From: Bacteroidota bacterium
GTDB taxonomy: Bacteria > Bacteroidota > Bacteroidia > B-17B0 > Aurantibacillaceae
Length of the DNA: 28,950 bases
Assembly (NCBI GenBank): GCA_023433205.1
Contig: JAEZDS010000068.1
Location: forward strand, 1-28,950
Reading direction: 5' to 3'
In this document: in pieces, positions 1 through 11,442 of the stretch
Numbering within the stretch: position 1 is the stretch's first letter
How the letters are laid out: the number at the start of each line of letters is the position of its first letter
The notes under the pieces: generated by a model
The model's database searches: none
What the model was told of the DNA's origin: nothing
The model's input: only the letters and a program-made list of their open reading frames with translations
Translations under genes and position numbers: made by a program

Positions 1-1252
1 CCTTGGCACTCCACATAAACTTGAGCTTTGAAGGAAACACATTCTTGGAACGGGCAATTCGCAGGTATTCATTTACTTTGGCCGTATCTGCTTTTGAAGT
101 GGCAATACCCACAACAGGACCCTCAGCGTAGGTTTGCGGATTACCTTTCTCGTCGAGAACTACACGCCCTTTAAGTGGCACAAGTGGAAAAGCGTTCTGA
201 AAGAATGAGTAAAGTGGAGCGCGTTTCTGAAAGTTTTTGATGGCAGTATCCTGTGGGTTTACAGAAGATGAGTTGGCTGCAAGCGAATCTGCAGCTGTGC
301 TGTCAGAGGCAGCAAGATCTTTTAAAGTAGAGCTGGAAGCTGCATTTGTTTCGCTGTCTGCGGCCAGGGTGTCTTTTTTAGTGCCATGCAGGTGACGGCT
401 GATAACAGTGTTGGCTTTGTCAAGCATTGGCGCAACCTCACCATTTTCATAGGTTTCCCAAAACTCAAGGTTGGCGGTACCCTGCAGCAGTTCGCGCACA
501 CGCGCCTTGTCTTTTACTCCCGGCAGCTCAACCAGGATACGTCCGCTGGCTTCCAGCTTCTGAATATTCGGCTGGGTAACACCAAAACGGTCTATCCTGC
601 TGCGGAAGGTCTTTTCAGCGTTTCCAATTGCCTCGTTAACCCTTTGCCTTACAAAGGCCATCACCTGCTGGTTACTTGCATTGTAGGCGATAAGGTTCTT
701 GTTCTCTATTGTCTGGAACAATGGAGCCAGGCGACCATTGGGCGCTATACGGTTGTAATTTTTTTCAAACGCAGTGAGAAAATCGTCATTGTTATTTACA
801 CCAAGGTTTTTCTGCGTTTCGTTAAGCGCCTGGTTAAAGGCGGGATCAGAACTGTTGTTTGCCAGGTTACGCACGATGTCTATCACCGAAACCTCAAGAG
901 TAACGTTCATACCACCCCTTAAGTCAAGGCCAAGGTTGATCTCGTTCTTCTTACACTCTTCGTAAGTATATTGAGCGATCAGAATGTCGTAAACCTGTAT
1001 CTTTTTCATTGAATCGAGATACCTGTCGGCGATCGCGCTCTTCAGCGAATCAAGATAACTAAGCTGTTTGCTGTGGTTTCCGGCTGCTCTTTCTTTAGCC
1101 AGCGCCTGTGTTTTTGGCGAACTTACTACGTTCTCGGCATATTCCTGTGCATCATTTTCAACGCCACGGGTAACCCAGGTGAACGATAAATAAAAAATAC
1201 AGGCCAGGGTCAACAGAATGGCGAATATTTTAATGGCTCCTTTGTTCTGCAT
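1..1252 (-). CDS. secDF: Protein translocase subunit SecDF, N-terminal part (runs off the window edge)
   Basis: This is the 5' part of a minus-strand gene that runs off the left edge; about 417 residues are visible. The reading frame is open from ATG at 1252 and begins MQNKGAIKIFAILLTLACIF, a single N-terminal membrane helix. A periplasmic stretch follows with the SecD signature LGLDLRGGMNVTLEV at about residues 107-121. In Bacteroidota SecD and SecF are normally fused, so I expect SecF beyond the edge, though the visible part is only SecD. The protein uses the proton-motive force to help pull secreted proteins out of the SecYEG channel. It is divergent from secA, the motor of the same machine, with 276 bases between them. 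A TTG-N20-TATATTTG promoter lies upstream. The region between helix 1 and the first SecD domain is long and rich in Lys, Glu and Ser, as is usual in this phylum. Confidence 0.9.
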   Translation of the reverse strand, partial: MQNKGAIKIFAILLTLACIFYLSFTWVTRGVENDAQEYAENVVSSPKTQALAKERAAGNHSKQLSYLDSLKSAIADRYLDSMKKIQVYDILIAQYTYEECKKNEINLGLDLRGGMNVTLEVSVIDIVRNLANNSSDPAFNQALNETQKNLGVNNNDDFLTAFEKNYNRIAPNGRLAPLFQTIENKNLIAYNASNQQVMAFVRQRVNEAIGNAEKTFRSRIDRFGVTQPNIQKLEASGRILVELPGVKDKARVRELLQGTANLEFWETYENGEVAPMLDKANTVISRHLHGTKKDTLAADSETNAASSSTLKDLAASDSTAADSLAANSSSVNPQDTAIKNFQKRAPLYSFFQNAFPLVPLKGRVVLDEKGNPQTYAEGPVVGIATSKADTAKVNEYLRIARSKNVFPSKLKFMWSAK

Positions 1253-1528
1253 AATTTTTGGAAATCTACTTACTTACTTTTTGATTTTGAGGCTGCAAAT
1301 ATATTGTTTTAGCGGATATTTGCCAATTTAACATGTGCTATTTCAGGGTTTTGTGAAGAATGTCAGGTTGGGTGTGCCGGGCCATGTTTTTGCCATAAAT
1401 GCTGAGGTCGGACCCGGTAAAATGCCCGTCTGCTGTCGGGTCGCGGGGCCTTTGCCTGTTTTTGAAAAAATTATCACCATGCTCCCCCTTAAATTTTGCT
1501 ACCTTTATTGGCTAAATTTTTAACAGAT
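1253..1528. other. Divergent intergenic region between secDF and secA
   Basis: These 276 bases hold the secDF promoter. No equally clear TAnnTTTG box faces secA; the nearest is TACCTTTA at 1500-1507, which lacks the final G and has no well-spaced TTG. The middle is G+C-rich and contains an inverted repeat, GACCCG at 1411-1416 and CGGGTC at 1437-1442, with a nested CCCG/CGGG pair. The one open frame here (about 1335-1523) has no coding character. Confidence 0.5.
1296..1326 (-). promoter_or_regulatory. Bacteroidota-type promoter of secDF
   Basis: On the minus strand TATATTTG (complement of 1296-1303) fits the -7 box TAnnTTTG of the Bacteroidota primary sigma factor. A TTG (complement of 1324-1326) stands 20 bases upstream, within the usual spacing of the -33 element. 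The start codon of secDF is 43 bases downstream of the box. Assignment rests on motif and position only. Confidence 0.6.
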
Positions 1529-4819
<3,291 letters not shown>

Positions 4820-4861
4820 AGATGTTCTGTCAAACAGTTATTAACCATTTATAAGATCAAG

Positions 4862-6268
4862 GTGACTAAAATAAAATTTGGGACTGACGGCTGGCGCGCC
4901 ATTATAGCGCAGGATTTTACAGTTGATAATGTGGCGCGGGTAGCTGAAGCCACCGCAGCATGGTTACTTAAAAGGAAAAAAGAGAATACCGTAGTGGTTT
5001 GTCACGATTGCCGCTACGGCGGCGAATTGTTCTCTGACGTGTGTGCCAAAGTTTTTATCGCCAATGGCATAAAAGTGCTGCAGGCTAAAGGTTTTGTCAG
5101 CACCCCAATGGTGTCGCTTGCAACAGTACATTACAAGGCCGATCTGGGAATAATAATTACGGCAAGCCACAATCCTCCTTCTTACAACGGTTACAAGATA
5201 AAAGGGCCGTATGGCGGGCCCCTGGGCGCCGAATTCGTACAGGAGATAGAAGATATGATCCAGCCTTCGGTGAACGACGACTGGCAGAAACAGGACCTCA
5301 ATGATGCGGCAAAGATTGGTTTGCATGAGATCGCTCCTTTGGAGGATTTGTATATCAAGAAAGTCGAAAAAGCATTTGACCTTGAGGTGATCAGGCAGTC
5401 TGATATCAGGATGGCTTACGATGCCATGTATGGCGCCGGTCAGCGGGTAATGAAAAAACTCTTCCCCGACATGGTGACGCTGCATTGCGACCATAATCCA
5501 GGTTTTGACGGTCAGGCCCCTGAACCTATTCATAAGAACCTGAAAGAGTTCAGTGAACTGGTGCGCTCATCAAAAGATATCTCATGCGGACTTGCTACCG
5601 ATGGCGATGCCGACCGGCTTGGACTTTATGATGAAAGAGGAAACTTCGTTGATTCACATCATATTATTCTGCTGCTGATACATTACCTGGTAAGGTACAA
5701 ACAGATGAAGGGCAAGATAGTTGTCGCTTTCAGTACCAGTGTGCGCATAAAAAATCTCTGCAAACATTATGGTTTGGAGGTTGAGGTGGTGAAGATTGGG
5801 TTTAAACATATCTGCAGCATCATGATCAGGGAAGATGTGCTGATAGGAGGGGAAGAAAGTGGAGGAATAGCAATTAAAGGACATATCCCTGAGCGCGATG
5901 GCATCTGGATTGGACTTACACTGTGGGAATTTATGGCCAAAACCGGAAAGTCGCTTAACGAACTTATTCAGGAAGTGTATGCTATTACAGGCTCTTTCGC
6001 ATTCGAACGCAACGACCTGCACATCAATGAAGAGATAAAAGCCAAAGTACTTGAAGCCTGTAAAAGCCGCAGCTACAAAACTTTCGGAGAATACAAAGTG
6101 CAGCGTGTTGAGGATCTCGACGGGTTCAAATTCTATTTCGACGACAATACCTGGATGATGATCAGGGCCAGTGGTACAGAACCTGTGTTGCGGATATATG
6201 CCGAAGCCTCAGATAAGATGACTGCACAGGACATTCTGGAACAAACTGAAGCAGTTCTGTTGAGCTGA
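4862..6268 (+). CDS. Phosphoglucomutase/phosphomannomutase family protein
   Basis: A 468-residue alpha-D-phosphohexomutase, an enzyme that moves phosphate between C1 and C6 of a hexose phosphate through a phosphoserine. The start is GTG at 4862; the family N-terminus KIKFGTDGWRA begins at once, so no upstream ATG is needed. All four family sites are present: catalytic loop TASHNP (Ser102), metal loop DGDADRLG (Asp247, Asp249, Asp251), sugar-binding GEESGG (Glu331-Ser333), and phosphate-binding RASGTEP (about 435-441). Whether it prefers glucose, mannose or glucosamine phosphate cannot be read from the sequence, so no gene symbol is given. It lies 42 bases downstream of secA on the same strand with no terminator between them, so co-transcription is possible. 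It ends one base from the stop codon of the convergent lipoprotein gene. Confidence 0.93.
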   Translation: MTKIKFGTDGWRAIIAQDFTVDNVARVAEATAAWLLKRKKENTVVVCHDCRYGGELFSDVCAKVFIANGIKVLQAKGFVSTPMVSLATVHYKADLGIIITASHNPPSYNGYKIKGPYGGPLGAEFVQEIEDMIQPSVNDDWQKQDLNDAAKIGLHEIAPLEDLYIKKVEKAFDLEVIRQSDIRMAYDAMYGAGQRVMKKLFPDMVTLHCDHNPGFDGQAPEPIHKNLKEFSELVRSSKDISCGLATDGDADRLGLYDERGNFVDSHHIILLLIHYLVRYKQMKGKIVVAFSTSVRIKNLCKHYGLEVEVVKIGFKHICSIMIREDVLIGGEESGGIAIKGHIPERDGIWIGLTLWEFMAKTGKSLNELIQEVYAITGSFAFERNDLHINEEIKAKVLEACKSRSYKTFGEYKVQRVEDLDGFKFYFDDNTWMMIRASGTEPVLRIYAEASDKMTAQDILEQTEAVLLS

Positions 6269-6269
6269 G

Positions 6270-7604
6270 CTATCTTGCCAGCACATCGTCGAGGTGAACA
6301 TTGGTTTCCAGACCAGGTTCACCCCAATACCTGAATGCCAGCACAAAGGTGCCTGAATAGGACGCGAACAAAGGGTGGTCTTTCAGCGACAGTTCTCCTG
6401 AGCTTTTTAAGCCTCCGGCACCTGAATAATTGCCATCACCCTCACCTGCATAATTAAGCTCCCTGAGTGCCGTCCAGTTCGCCGCTGAAAAATTGCTGCC
6501 GTCAAAATTGGTGCTGATGAATGCCATCAGTGGCTCTGTATGTCCTGTCTTAAAGTATTCTGTACCGCTTTTAAAAGATAGTTTCATTTGGCTGCTGAAA
6601 ACCACAGGGGGCGAGATCAGCCAGGTGATGGTCTTTTCTTTGCCGCCAAAAGCGGTTGCCCGCACTGTTTTGTAGATCGAGGATTTTAAATGGCCTTTCC
6701 ATTTGCTTTTCCCCGCTTCAACATAATTGATCCAGCCTGTTGCTGAAAAATCGCTGTTGTCCTCTGCAGTGCTGAAGTTTTCATTCAGTTCGGTAACCGC
6801 TGACCCCAGAACAAAGGTGCCGCTGGTCACAGCAGATGAGGTACAAACCGGTCCCTGCATAGCAAGATCTGCATATTGTCTTAACTCCAGCCGCATGGTG
6901 GTATTATAACGTGTAACAATGGCGGTTAGTTTGCCATTACCGTCAGGACTATTCCTGCCCGCAAAATTGCTGAAGCCGGAGGTAACGGCAGTGATGGTGT
7001 TGCTGTTACAGTCGGTCAGCACCAGTTCTTTCCTGCTGCGGCCAATTGGATCGCCAAGCTGAACGTTGCGATGGCTGTATACGAATTCTACATTATTCAG
7101 TTCAACCAGTTGCGACTGAAGATCTTCAGCGGAAGTAATTCCCGACCAGATCTGCCCAATATTGGTAACTTTCGCGCTTACCTTGTTGCCGCTTGAGAGC
7201 TTAACGATCTGTTTTTCGGTGCTCACTGAATCAAGACTGTAAACGCCATTGGCATGTTTTACTACACTGTTATTCAGATTTATCCTTATTCTGTCGCCGG
7301 CGTAGATGCCGCCGCTGCTTTGCAGGTTCAGCTGAATGGCTAAACCTTCATCATCACGAACAAATACCTGCCGGTAGAATGATCCGCTGCTTTCGTCGGC
7401 AGTCACCGTACAGTAAATACAGGTGTCGCCAGAACTAAAACGGTAAACTGAGGGTTGCAGCGGAACCTTGTTTTTAAGGGCTCTGATGCCGATCTTCTGC
7501 CCCTCGTTGATTACGGTTAGCGGTGCATGATCGAATTCTTTTCTGCATAATGCGAAGGTAACGGAGATCAGCAGCAGAATTATTATCTGGCCTGGTTTAA
7601 ACAT
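6270..7604 (-). CDS. DUF5689-like lipoprotein with choice-of-anchor-J-type C-terminus
   Basis: A 444-residue exported protein. The N-terminus MFKPGQIIILLLISVTFALC is a signal peptide ending at a Cys. The lipobox is loose (FALC, with Leu before Cys), but Bacteroidota lipoboxes tolerate this, and RKEFD after the Cys would suit surface export. Residues about 30-255 look like the DUF5689 (OB-fold-like) region with VFVRDDEGLAIQL and two further strand-rich modules. Residues about 270-444 resemble a choice-of-anchor-J jelly roll, with NENFSTA at its start and NVHLDDVLAR at its end. It lies 1 base downstream of the TonB-receptor gene, so the two are almost certainly one operon, and the lipoprotein is likely the surface partner of that receptor. 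I recall this pairing, often with a nuclease-family protein nearby, as recurrent in Bacteroidota. The substrate is not known. Confidence 0.8.
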   Translation of the reverse strand: MFKPGQIIILLLISVTFALCRKEFDHAPLTVINEGQKIGIRALKNKVPLQPSVYRFSSGDTCIYCTVTADESSGSFYRQVFVRDDEGLAIQLNLQSSGGIYAGDRIRINLNNSVVKHANGVYSLDSVSTEKQIVKLSSGNKVSAKVTNIGQIWSGITSAEDLQSQLVELNNVEFVYSHRNVQLGDPIGRSRKELVLTDCNSNTITAVTSGFSNFAGRNSPDGNGKLTAIVTRYNTTMRLELRQYADLAMQGPVCTSSAVTSGTFVLGSAVTELNENFSTAEDNSDFSATGWINYVEAGKSKWKGHLKSSIYKTVRATAFGGKEKTITWLISPPVVFSSQMKLSFKSGTEYFKTGHTEPLMAFISTNFDGSNFSAANWTALRELNYAGEGDGNYSGAGGLKSSGELSLKDHPLFASYSGTFVLAFRYWGEPGLETNVHLDDVLAR

Positions 7605-7605
7605 C

Positions 7606-10125
7606 TCAAAAACTTATGGTGGTGATTAACATATAACTTCTGCCGGTAAGGAAAAGGTATTTGGGTGGAAACAGTGAAGGATAGGCCGGATTGTAGCGCA
7701 ATTGTTCAAATCCGCTTACAACAGCTGTGGTATTGTTAAAGAGGTTGTTTATGCTCAGGTTCAGATTAAGGTATAATTTATGTCTTAATCGGAAAGACTT
7801 ACCCCCGCTGAGGTTCGTTATAAAGTAAGAGGGAAGTTTCTGCTGCCTGACTATCTCCAGGTACTGATCGGCTTCAGTGCTGAGAAAACGGCTGGCCTCT
7901 TGGCTTGTTCTTTTTAGCGGATTAACTTCTACATATTGATGATCAAAAAAATTAACCGCCAGTGCCAGGAACCAGAAATTCTTTCCGGCTATCCTGTAGC
8001 CCGCTCCTGTGGCCAGCTGGGGAGCACTGTTGCTGCGGTAATTTTTCAGGTACACTTCCTCATTCGTGAACAAAGCGTTGTTGTTATTGTCCTGCCATGC
8101 CTCAAGTCCTGGTCTTCCTTTGTACAGCGCTTCCGACAAACCAAAGGCAAACTGAAAAAAATGCCTGCCAGAGATGTTTTTTTCCACGGCAAATTCCACA
8201 CCCTGGTAGCTTGTGCGCACATTTTTCATTACCATGTTTACGAATGTATTGTAGCCATCGTGCCAGAAGCTGCGTAACCACAGCTGATCTTTCACTTCAG
8301 AAATAAACAGGCTTAATCTTAATTTGAAATAGGGATTCCTGATGTTGTAGTTGAGGTCGCCACCCCTTATCTCTTCCTGCTTCAGATCTTCAACCAGAGT
8401 GTTGCGGCTGGCCGGAGAGATAAAAATACCGGAAACAGGAGGTGGCCTCCGTTGCCAGGTGCCGTTAAAAGACAGATATTGTCTTCCACTGAGTTTGTAC
8501 GTAGCGCCCGCTTTTAGCCCCTGCCCGGCCATCAGCAAATTTTCACTTTCGCCTTTGCTCGAGTGAGGGAATTTTCCGTTGGCTATATGTCCTGTCCGCC
8601 ACGCATTGGTCACCGACAGGCTTCCTCCAAAATACAGATCTGTTTTCTTCAGATTATATTCAGCCTGCATCCAGCTTTCGGCACGTTGAATGTTGATCGT
8701 GTAATCGTAGCCGAAACGTTCTCCAGTACGAACTTTTCTGTTTGGCTTGTCAATGTCGTTTTGTCTGAACTGGTCTTCCACGCCGAGTTCTTCCGCGAAC
8801 TGGTCAACGTCAAGCCAGAAAGTTGCGCCAAGCAGATCTTCAGCTACTTTGTATTTTCTGGCGCTGAACCAGCGCGCGTTAAAACCTGCCGAAATAAAAG
8901 TCCTGTTTTTTCGCTTGTTATAGATAATATTAGCCACCAGCTGTTTTTGCGCCTCTTCTCTTTTTTCGAGCAGATACCGCGCCCGTGTTTCAGTGGTGTT
9001 AACGGCCTGATCTGCATTGGTGCTGTATAAATTGGCTTTGTTTACGGCAATCAGTTCATCCCAATTTACCTGTGCCGCTGCAGGATTTGTTTCCCAGCTT
9101 ATGCTTGTCATGTCGCCTGTAGAGCTGTCTCCCATCAGAAAAGAATAGGATGGCAGGTACTTGTAATAATCGGGACGGGGAGATGTGGCATCGGAATAAT
9201 TAAGTCCTGTGATCCCGCTCTTTCCTGCCTGGAAACTGAGGCTGCTGCTGAGTTTTGTCTGCTGGTCGGGCGTAAAGTTGTGGATCAGCATCAGAGTTGG
9301 TTTTGAAACTGAACTTACCGCTGCGTTCCTGATCTTTCCATTCTGCCAGCCCCAGGCACTGTTATAAAAATTGTTGTTGGTCAGTTGATAGGCTTCCATT
9401 ACTGCGGAGTTCCGTCTTCCCTGTTCAACAGGAGCAACAAAAGCCGACAGACTGAGCAGGTGTTGATGGTTAATTTTTTTGTCGATAGAGGTATAAAGTG
9501 CCCATGCGCTGAAGTAGGTGCCAGGCACTTGCAACTCGTCACCTGATCTGAAGGAACCGGAGCCGGTAAATGCCCAACCTCTTCTGTTCATGCCGCTGCT
9601 TTGTGTGAACATCAGCCTGTGCCTGTAAATTCTGCCGGATGATGTATAGGAGCAGCGTGTGAATTTTTTAAATGACGATGCCTTTGAATCTATATTGGTG
9701 TAACCGGCCTTGCCTGAAAAGTTATAACGGCTGGCTGTATTTCCAAAACGACTCTCCACAAACCGTGTTACATCGTTTAGTCCGCCCCAGGTGCTCCAGC
9801 TGCTGATGCCTGTTTCCGGATTACTCAGATCAACTCCGTTCAAAAGCACCTGATGATGGCCTGTCCCGTAGCCGCGCATCCTGAATCGTGCCTGCCCGAA
9901 TTGAAAGGATGCAAATTGCGAGAAAATATCTCTGCTTGCCTGCAGCAGGCCTGAAATATCCTGCTGCTCAAAACCTGCTTCCCCTTCTTCTGCACCGGTA
10001 TTGAAAAGAGGGATTTGAAAAACCGAAACAGAGTCGGGATAAAACGCTTTCGCTGCACTATCAGTTTGTGATGTGCCTGCTAAGAAAAAGAACATAATTA
10101 CAAGAAATGTAATTTGTTTGCTCAT
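7606..10125 (-). CDS. TonB-dependent outer-membrane receptor
   Basis: An 839-residue outer-membrane receptor. It has a signal peptide (MSKQITFLVIMFFFLAGTSQ), a possible TonB box around DSVSVFQIP, and a plug domain at about residues 50-150 with ARFRMRGYGTGHHQVLLNGV, a typical plug segment. A long run of amphipathic strands follows and ends LITTISF, the aromatic C-terminus that outer-membrane barrels need for insertion. Unlike many Bacteroidota receptors it has no carboxypeptidase-regulatory-like domain before the plug. A TonB complex in the inner membrane would power uptake. It is first in a two-gene operon with the lipoprotein and divergent from a secreted endonuclease/phosphatase-family gene; together these suggest import of a product of phosphodiester cleavage, which is an inference. 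A TACATTTG box lies 16 bases before the start codon. Confidence 0.93.
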   Translation of the reverse strand: MSKQITFLVIMFFFLAGTSQTDSAAKAFYPDSVSVFQIPLFNTGAEEGEAGFEQQDISGLLQASRDIFSQFASFQFGQARFRMRGYGTGHHQVLLNGVDLSNPETGISSWSTWGGLNDVTRFVESRFGNTASRYNFSGKAGYTNIDSKASSFKKFTRCSYTSSGRIYRHRLMFTQSSGMNRRGWAFTGSGSFRSGDELQVPGTYFSAWALYTSIDKKINHQHLLSLSAFVAPVEQGRRNSAVMEAYQLTNNNFYNSAWGWQNGKIRNAAVSSVSKPTLMLIHNFTPDQQTKLSSSLSFQAGKSGITGLNYSDATSPRPDYYKYLPSYSFLMGDSSTGDMTSISWETNPAAAQVNWDELIAVNKANLYSTNADQAVNTTETRARYLLEKREEAQKQLVANIIYNKRKNRTFISAGFNARWFSARKYKVAEDLLGATFWLDVDQFAEELGVEDQFRQNDIDKPNRKVRTGERFGYDYTINIQRAESWMQAEYNLKKTDLYFGGSLSVTNAWRTGHIANGKFPHSSKGESENLLMAGQGLKAGATYKLSGRQYLSFNGTWQRRPPPVSGIFISPASRNTLVEDLKQEEIRGGDLNYNIRNPYFKLRLSLFISEVKDQLWLRSFWHDGYNTFVNMVMKNVRTSYQGVEFAVEKNISGRHFFQFAFGLSEALYKGRPGLEAWQDNNNNALFTNEEVYLKNYRSNSAPQLATGAGYRIAGKNFWFLALAVNFFDHQYVEVNPLKRTSQEASRFLSTEADQYLEIVRQQKLPSYFITNLSGGKSFRLRHKLYLNLNLSINNLFNNTTAVVSGFEQLRYNPAYPSLFPPKYLFLTGRSYMLITTISF

Positions 10126-10141
10126 GTTTTGGGTGCCCGTA

Positions 10142-10149
10142 CAAATGTA
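10142..10149 (-). promoter_or_regulatory. -7 box of the TonB receptor operon
   Basis: The minus strand reads TACATTTG, a full match to TAnnTTTG, 16 bases before the ATG at 10125. No TTG stands at the usual distance upstream, so the promoter may be weak or need an activator. The whole divergent spacer (10126-10257) is 132 bases and must hold the signals for both directions. Confidence 0.5.
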
Positions 10150-10245
10150 TTGATTTGTAACAGCCTGGGCGACTTTTTATACCGCGGGCCTGAAATTGTA
10201 GACCAATCTGCCCGGAACGTAGACTAAACTTTCCATCCGAATACG

Positions 10246-10253
10246 TAAGTTTG
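10246..10253 (+). promoter_or_regulatory. -7 box of the secreted EEP-family gene, four bases from the start codon
   Basis: TAAGTTTG matches TAnnTTTG in full. Its last G is followed by four bases and then the ATG at 10258, so transcription would begin at or next to the start codon and give a leaderless mRNA. No clear -33 TTG is present. A second case with the same four-base gap is seen at 24986-24993. Confidence 0.45.
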
Positions 10254-10257
10254 AGTG

Positions 10258-11286
10258 ATGTTTTATCTCTTGCGACCTTTATTTATTGTAGCGCTGTTTT
10301 ATTCAGCTTCTTTTTTGTACGGGCAGAAAGAGGTGGCTGTTCTAGGTTTCTGGAATGTCGAGAATCTTTTTGATACGGTAAATGATCCTTATAAGTTGGA
10401 TGAAGAGTTTACACCAGGCGGTACTTATGCATGGGACGATGAACGGTACAGGCATAAATTGCAAAGACTGAGTGAGGTCATCAGTCAGATAGGCAGGGAA
10501 CATAGCCCCCACGGCCTCAGTCTGCTGGGTATGTGTGAGGTTGAAAATGAGCGGGTGCTCGAAGATCTGGTAAACATGCCGTTGCTGGCGCGGCACAATT
10601 TTAAATATGTTCTGATAGAAGGGCCCGATGCAAGAGGTATCGATCCCTGTTTATTATATAATCCCGCTTATTTTACCCTTCACAACGCCTCTTCACACAG
10701 AGTGGGTTTATCAGATACTTCGCACAGTACCCGCGATGTGCTGCTGGCCGAAGGTGAGTTTGGAGGAGAAAAGATGGCTGTGATCGTTTGCCACTGGCCT
10801 TCGCGGCGTGGCGGCGAGCTTGCCAGCAGGCGAAACCGGGTGGCAGCTGCTATTGTGGTAAAACGATTATGCGACAATGTGCTGCGCAAGAATGCAGGTA
10901 CCAAAATTGTGATCATGGGCGACCTCAATGATGATCCGGTAAGTTATTCTGTTCGCGATATACTTGGAGCAAAGCCACAAACCCTGAATATTCGTCCGGC
11001 CATGCTTTACAACACCATGGCACCCCTATATTTAAAAGGTGTTGGTACGCTGGCCTGGAATGATAGCTGGAACTTATTTGATCAGATTATTCTGAACGGA
11101 AGCTGGTTGAAGGGAAAAGGATGGCAATTTGAGGAGGCCTATGTTTTTAACAGGCCTTTTCTGGTGAACGAGCAGGGAAATTTCAGAGGTTATCCTTTCA
11201 GAACATTTAGCGGAGGGATCTATACCGCAGGTTATAGCGACCATTTCCCCTCTTTTATTACAATCACCAGGTCAAAACAACAATAA
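10258..11286 (+). CDS. Secreted endonuclease/exonuclease/phosphatase (EEP) family protein
   Basis: A 342-residue member of the metal-dependent EEP fold, which cleaves phosphodiesters or phosphate esters. The motifs appear in order: GFWNVENLFD, CEVENERVLEDL with the metal-binding Glu, the RGID segment, HWPSRRGG, GDLNDDP and the terminal SDH in GYSDHFPSF, so the active site looks complete. An N-terminal hydrophobic segment ending in LYGQ reads as a signal peptide, so the enzyme should act in the periplasm or outside. A GTG directly before the ATG could also start the protein; I chose the ATG at 10258 because of its fit to the -7 box. It is divergent from the TonB receptor operon, and the likely joint task is to break down a nucleic acid or other phosphoester outside the cell and import the product. 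Nuclease and phosphatase activity cannot be told apart here. Confidence 0.88.
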   Translation: MFYLLRPLFIVALFYSASFLYGQKEVAVLGFWNVENLFDTVNDPYKLDEEFTPGGTYAWDDERYRHKLQRLSEVISQIGREHSPHGLSLLGMCEVENERVLEDLVNMPLLARHNFKYVLIEGPDARGIDPCLLYNPAYFTLHNASSHRVGLSDTSHSTRDVLLAEGEFGGEKMAVIVCHWPSRRGGELASRRNRVAAAIVVKRLCDNVLRKNAGTKIVIMGDLNDDPVSYSVRDILGAKPQTLNIRPAMLYNTMAPLYLKGVGTLAWNDSWNLFDQIILNGSWLKGKGWQFEEAYVFNRPFLVNEQGNFRGYPFRTFSGGIYTAGYSDHFPSFITITRSKQQ

Positions 11287-11394
11287 TTGTTTATAATATG
11301 ACCGGACCCTGTTAATAAATCGATTGGTGTTGAATAAATGTGCATTTCCCCGTTTAAAAGACTTTAAATGCTAATAATAAAGCTGTTACATCTC

Positions 11395-11423
11395 TTGCCT
11401 TGTAAATGAAATTACTATATTTG
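11395..11423 (+). promoter_or_regulatory. Promoter of the DUF6089-like gene
   Basis: TTG at 11395-11397, an 18-base spacer and TATATTTG at 11416-11423 form a full Bacteroidota-type promoter. The likely start codon is 19 bases after the box. The tRNA-Arg promoter has the same TATATTTG box and the same 18-base spacer, which supports both. Confidence 0.65.
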
Positions 11424-11442
11424 AGCCCTACAGGGTTTTTTT

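Noticed and set aside
386..922. A 178-codon plus-strand frame at the left edge
   Set aside because: It is antisense to secDF, whose minus-strand frame is clearly coding (SecD signature), so this is a shadow.
1500..1507. TACCTTTA as the secA promoter box
   Set aside because: It lacks the last G of TAnnTTTG and has no TTG at the usual distance; kept only as a remark.
1335..1523. A 62-codon frame between secDF and secA
   Set aside because: No protein-like composition, no promoter or neighbour support, and it covers the divergent promoter region.
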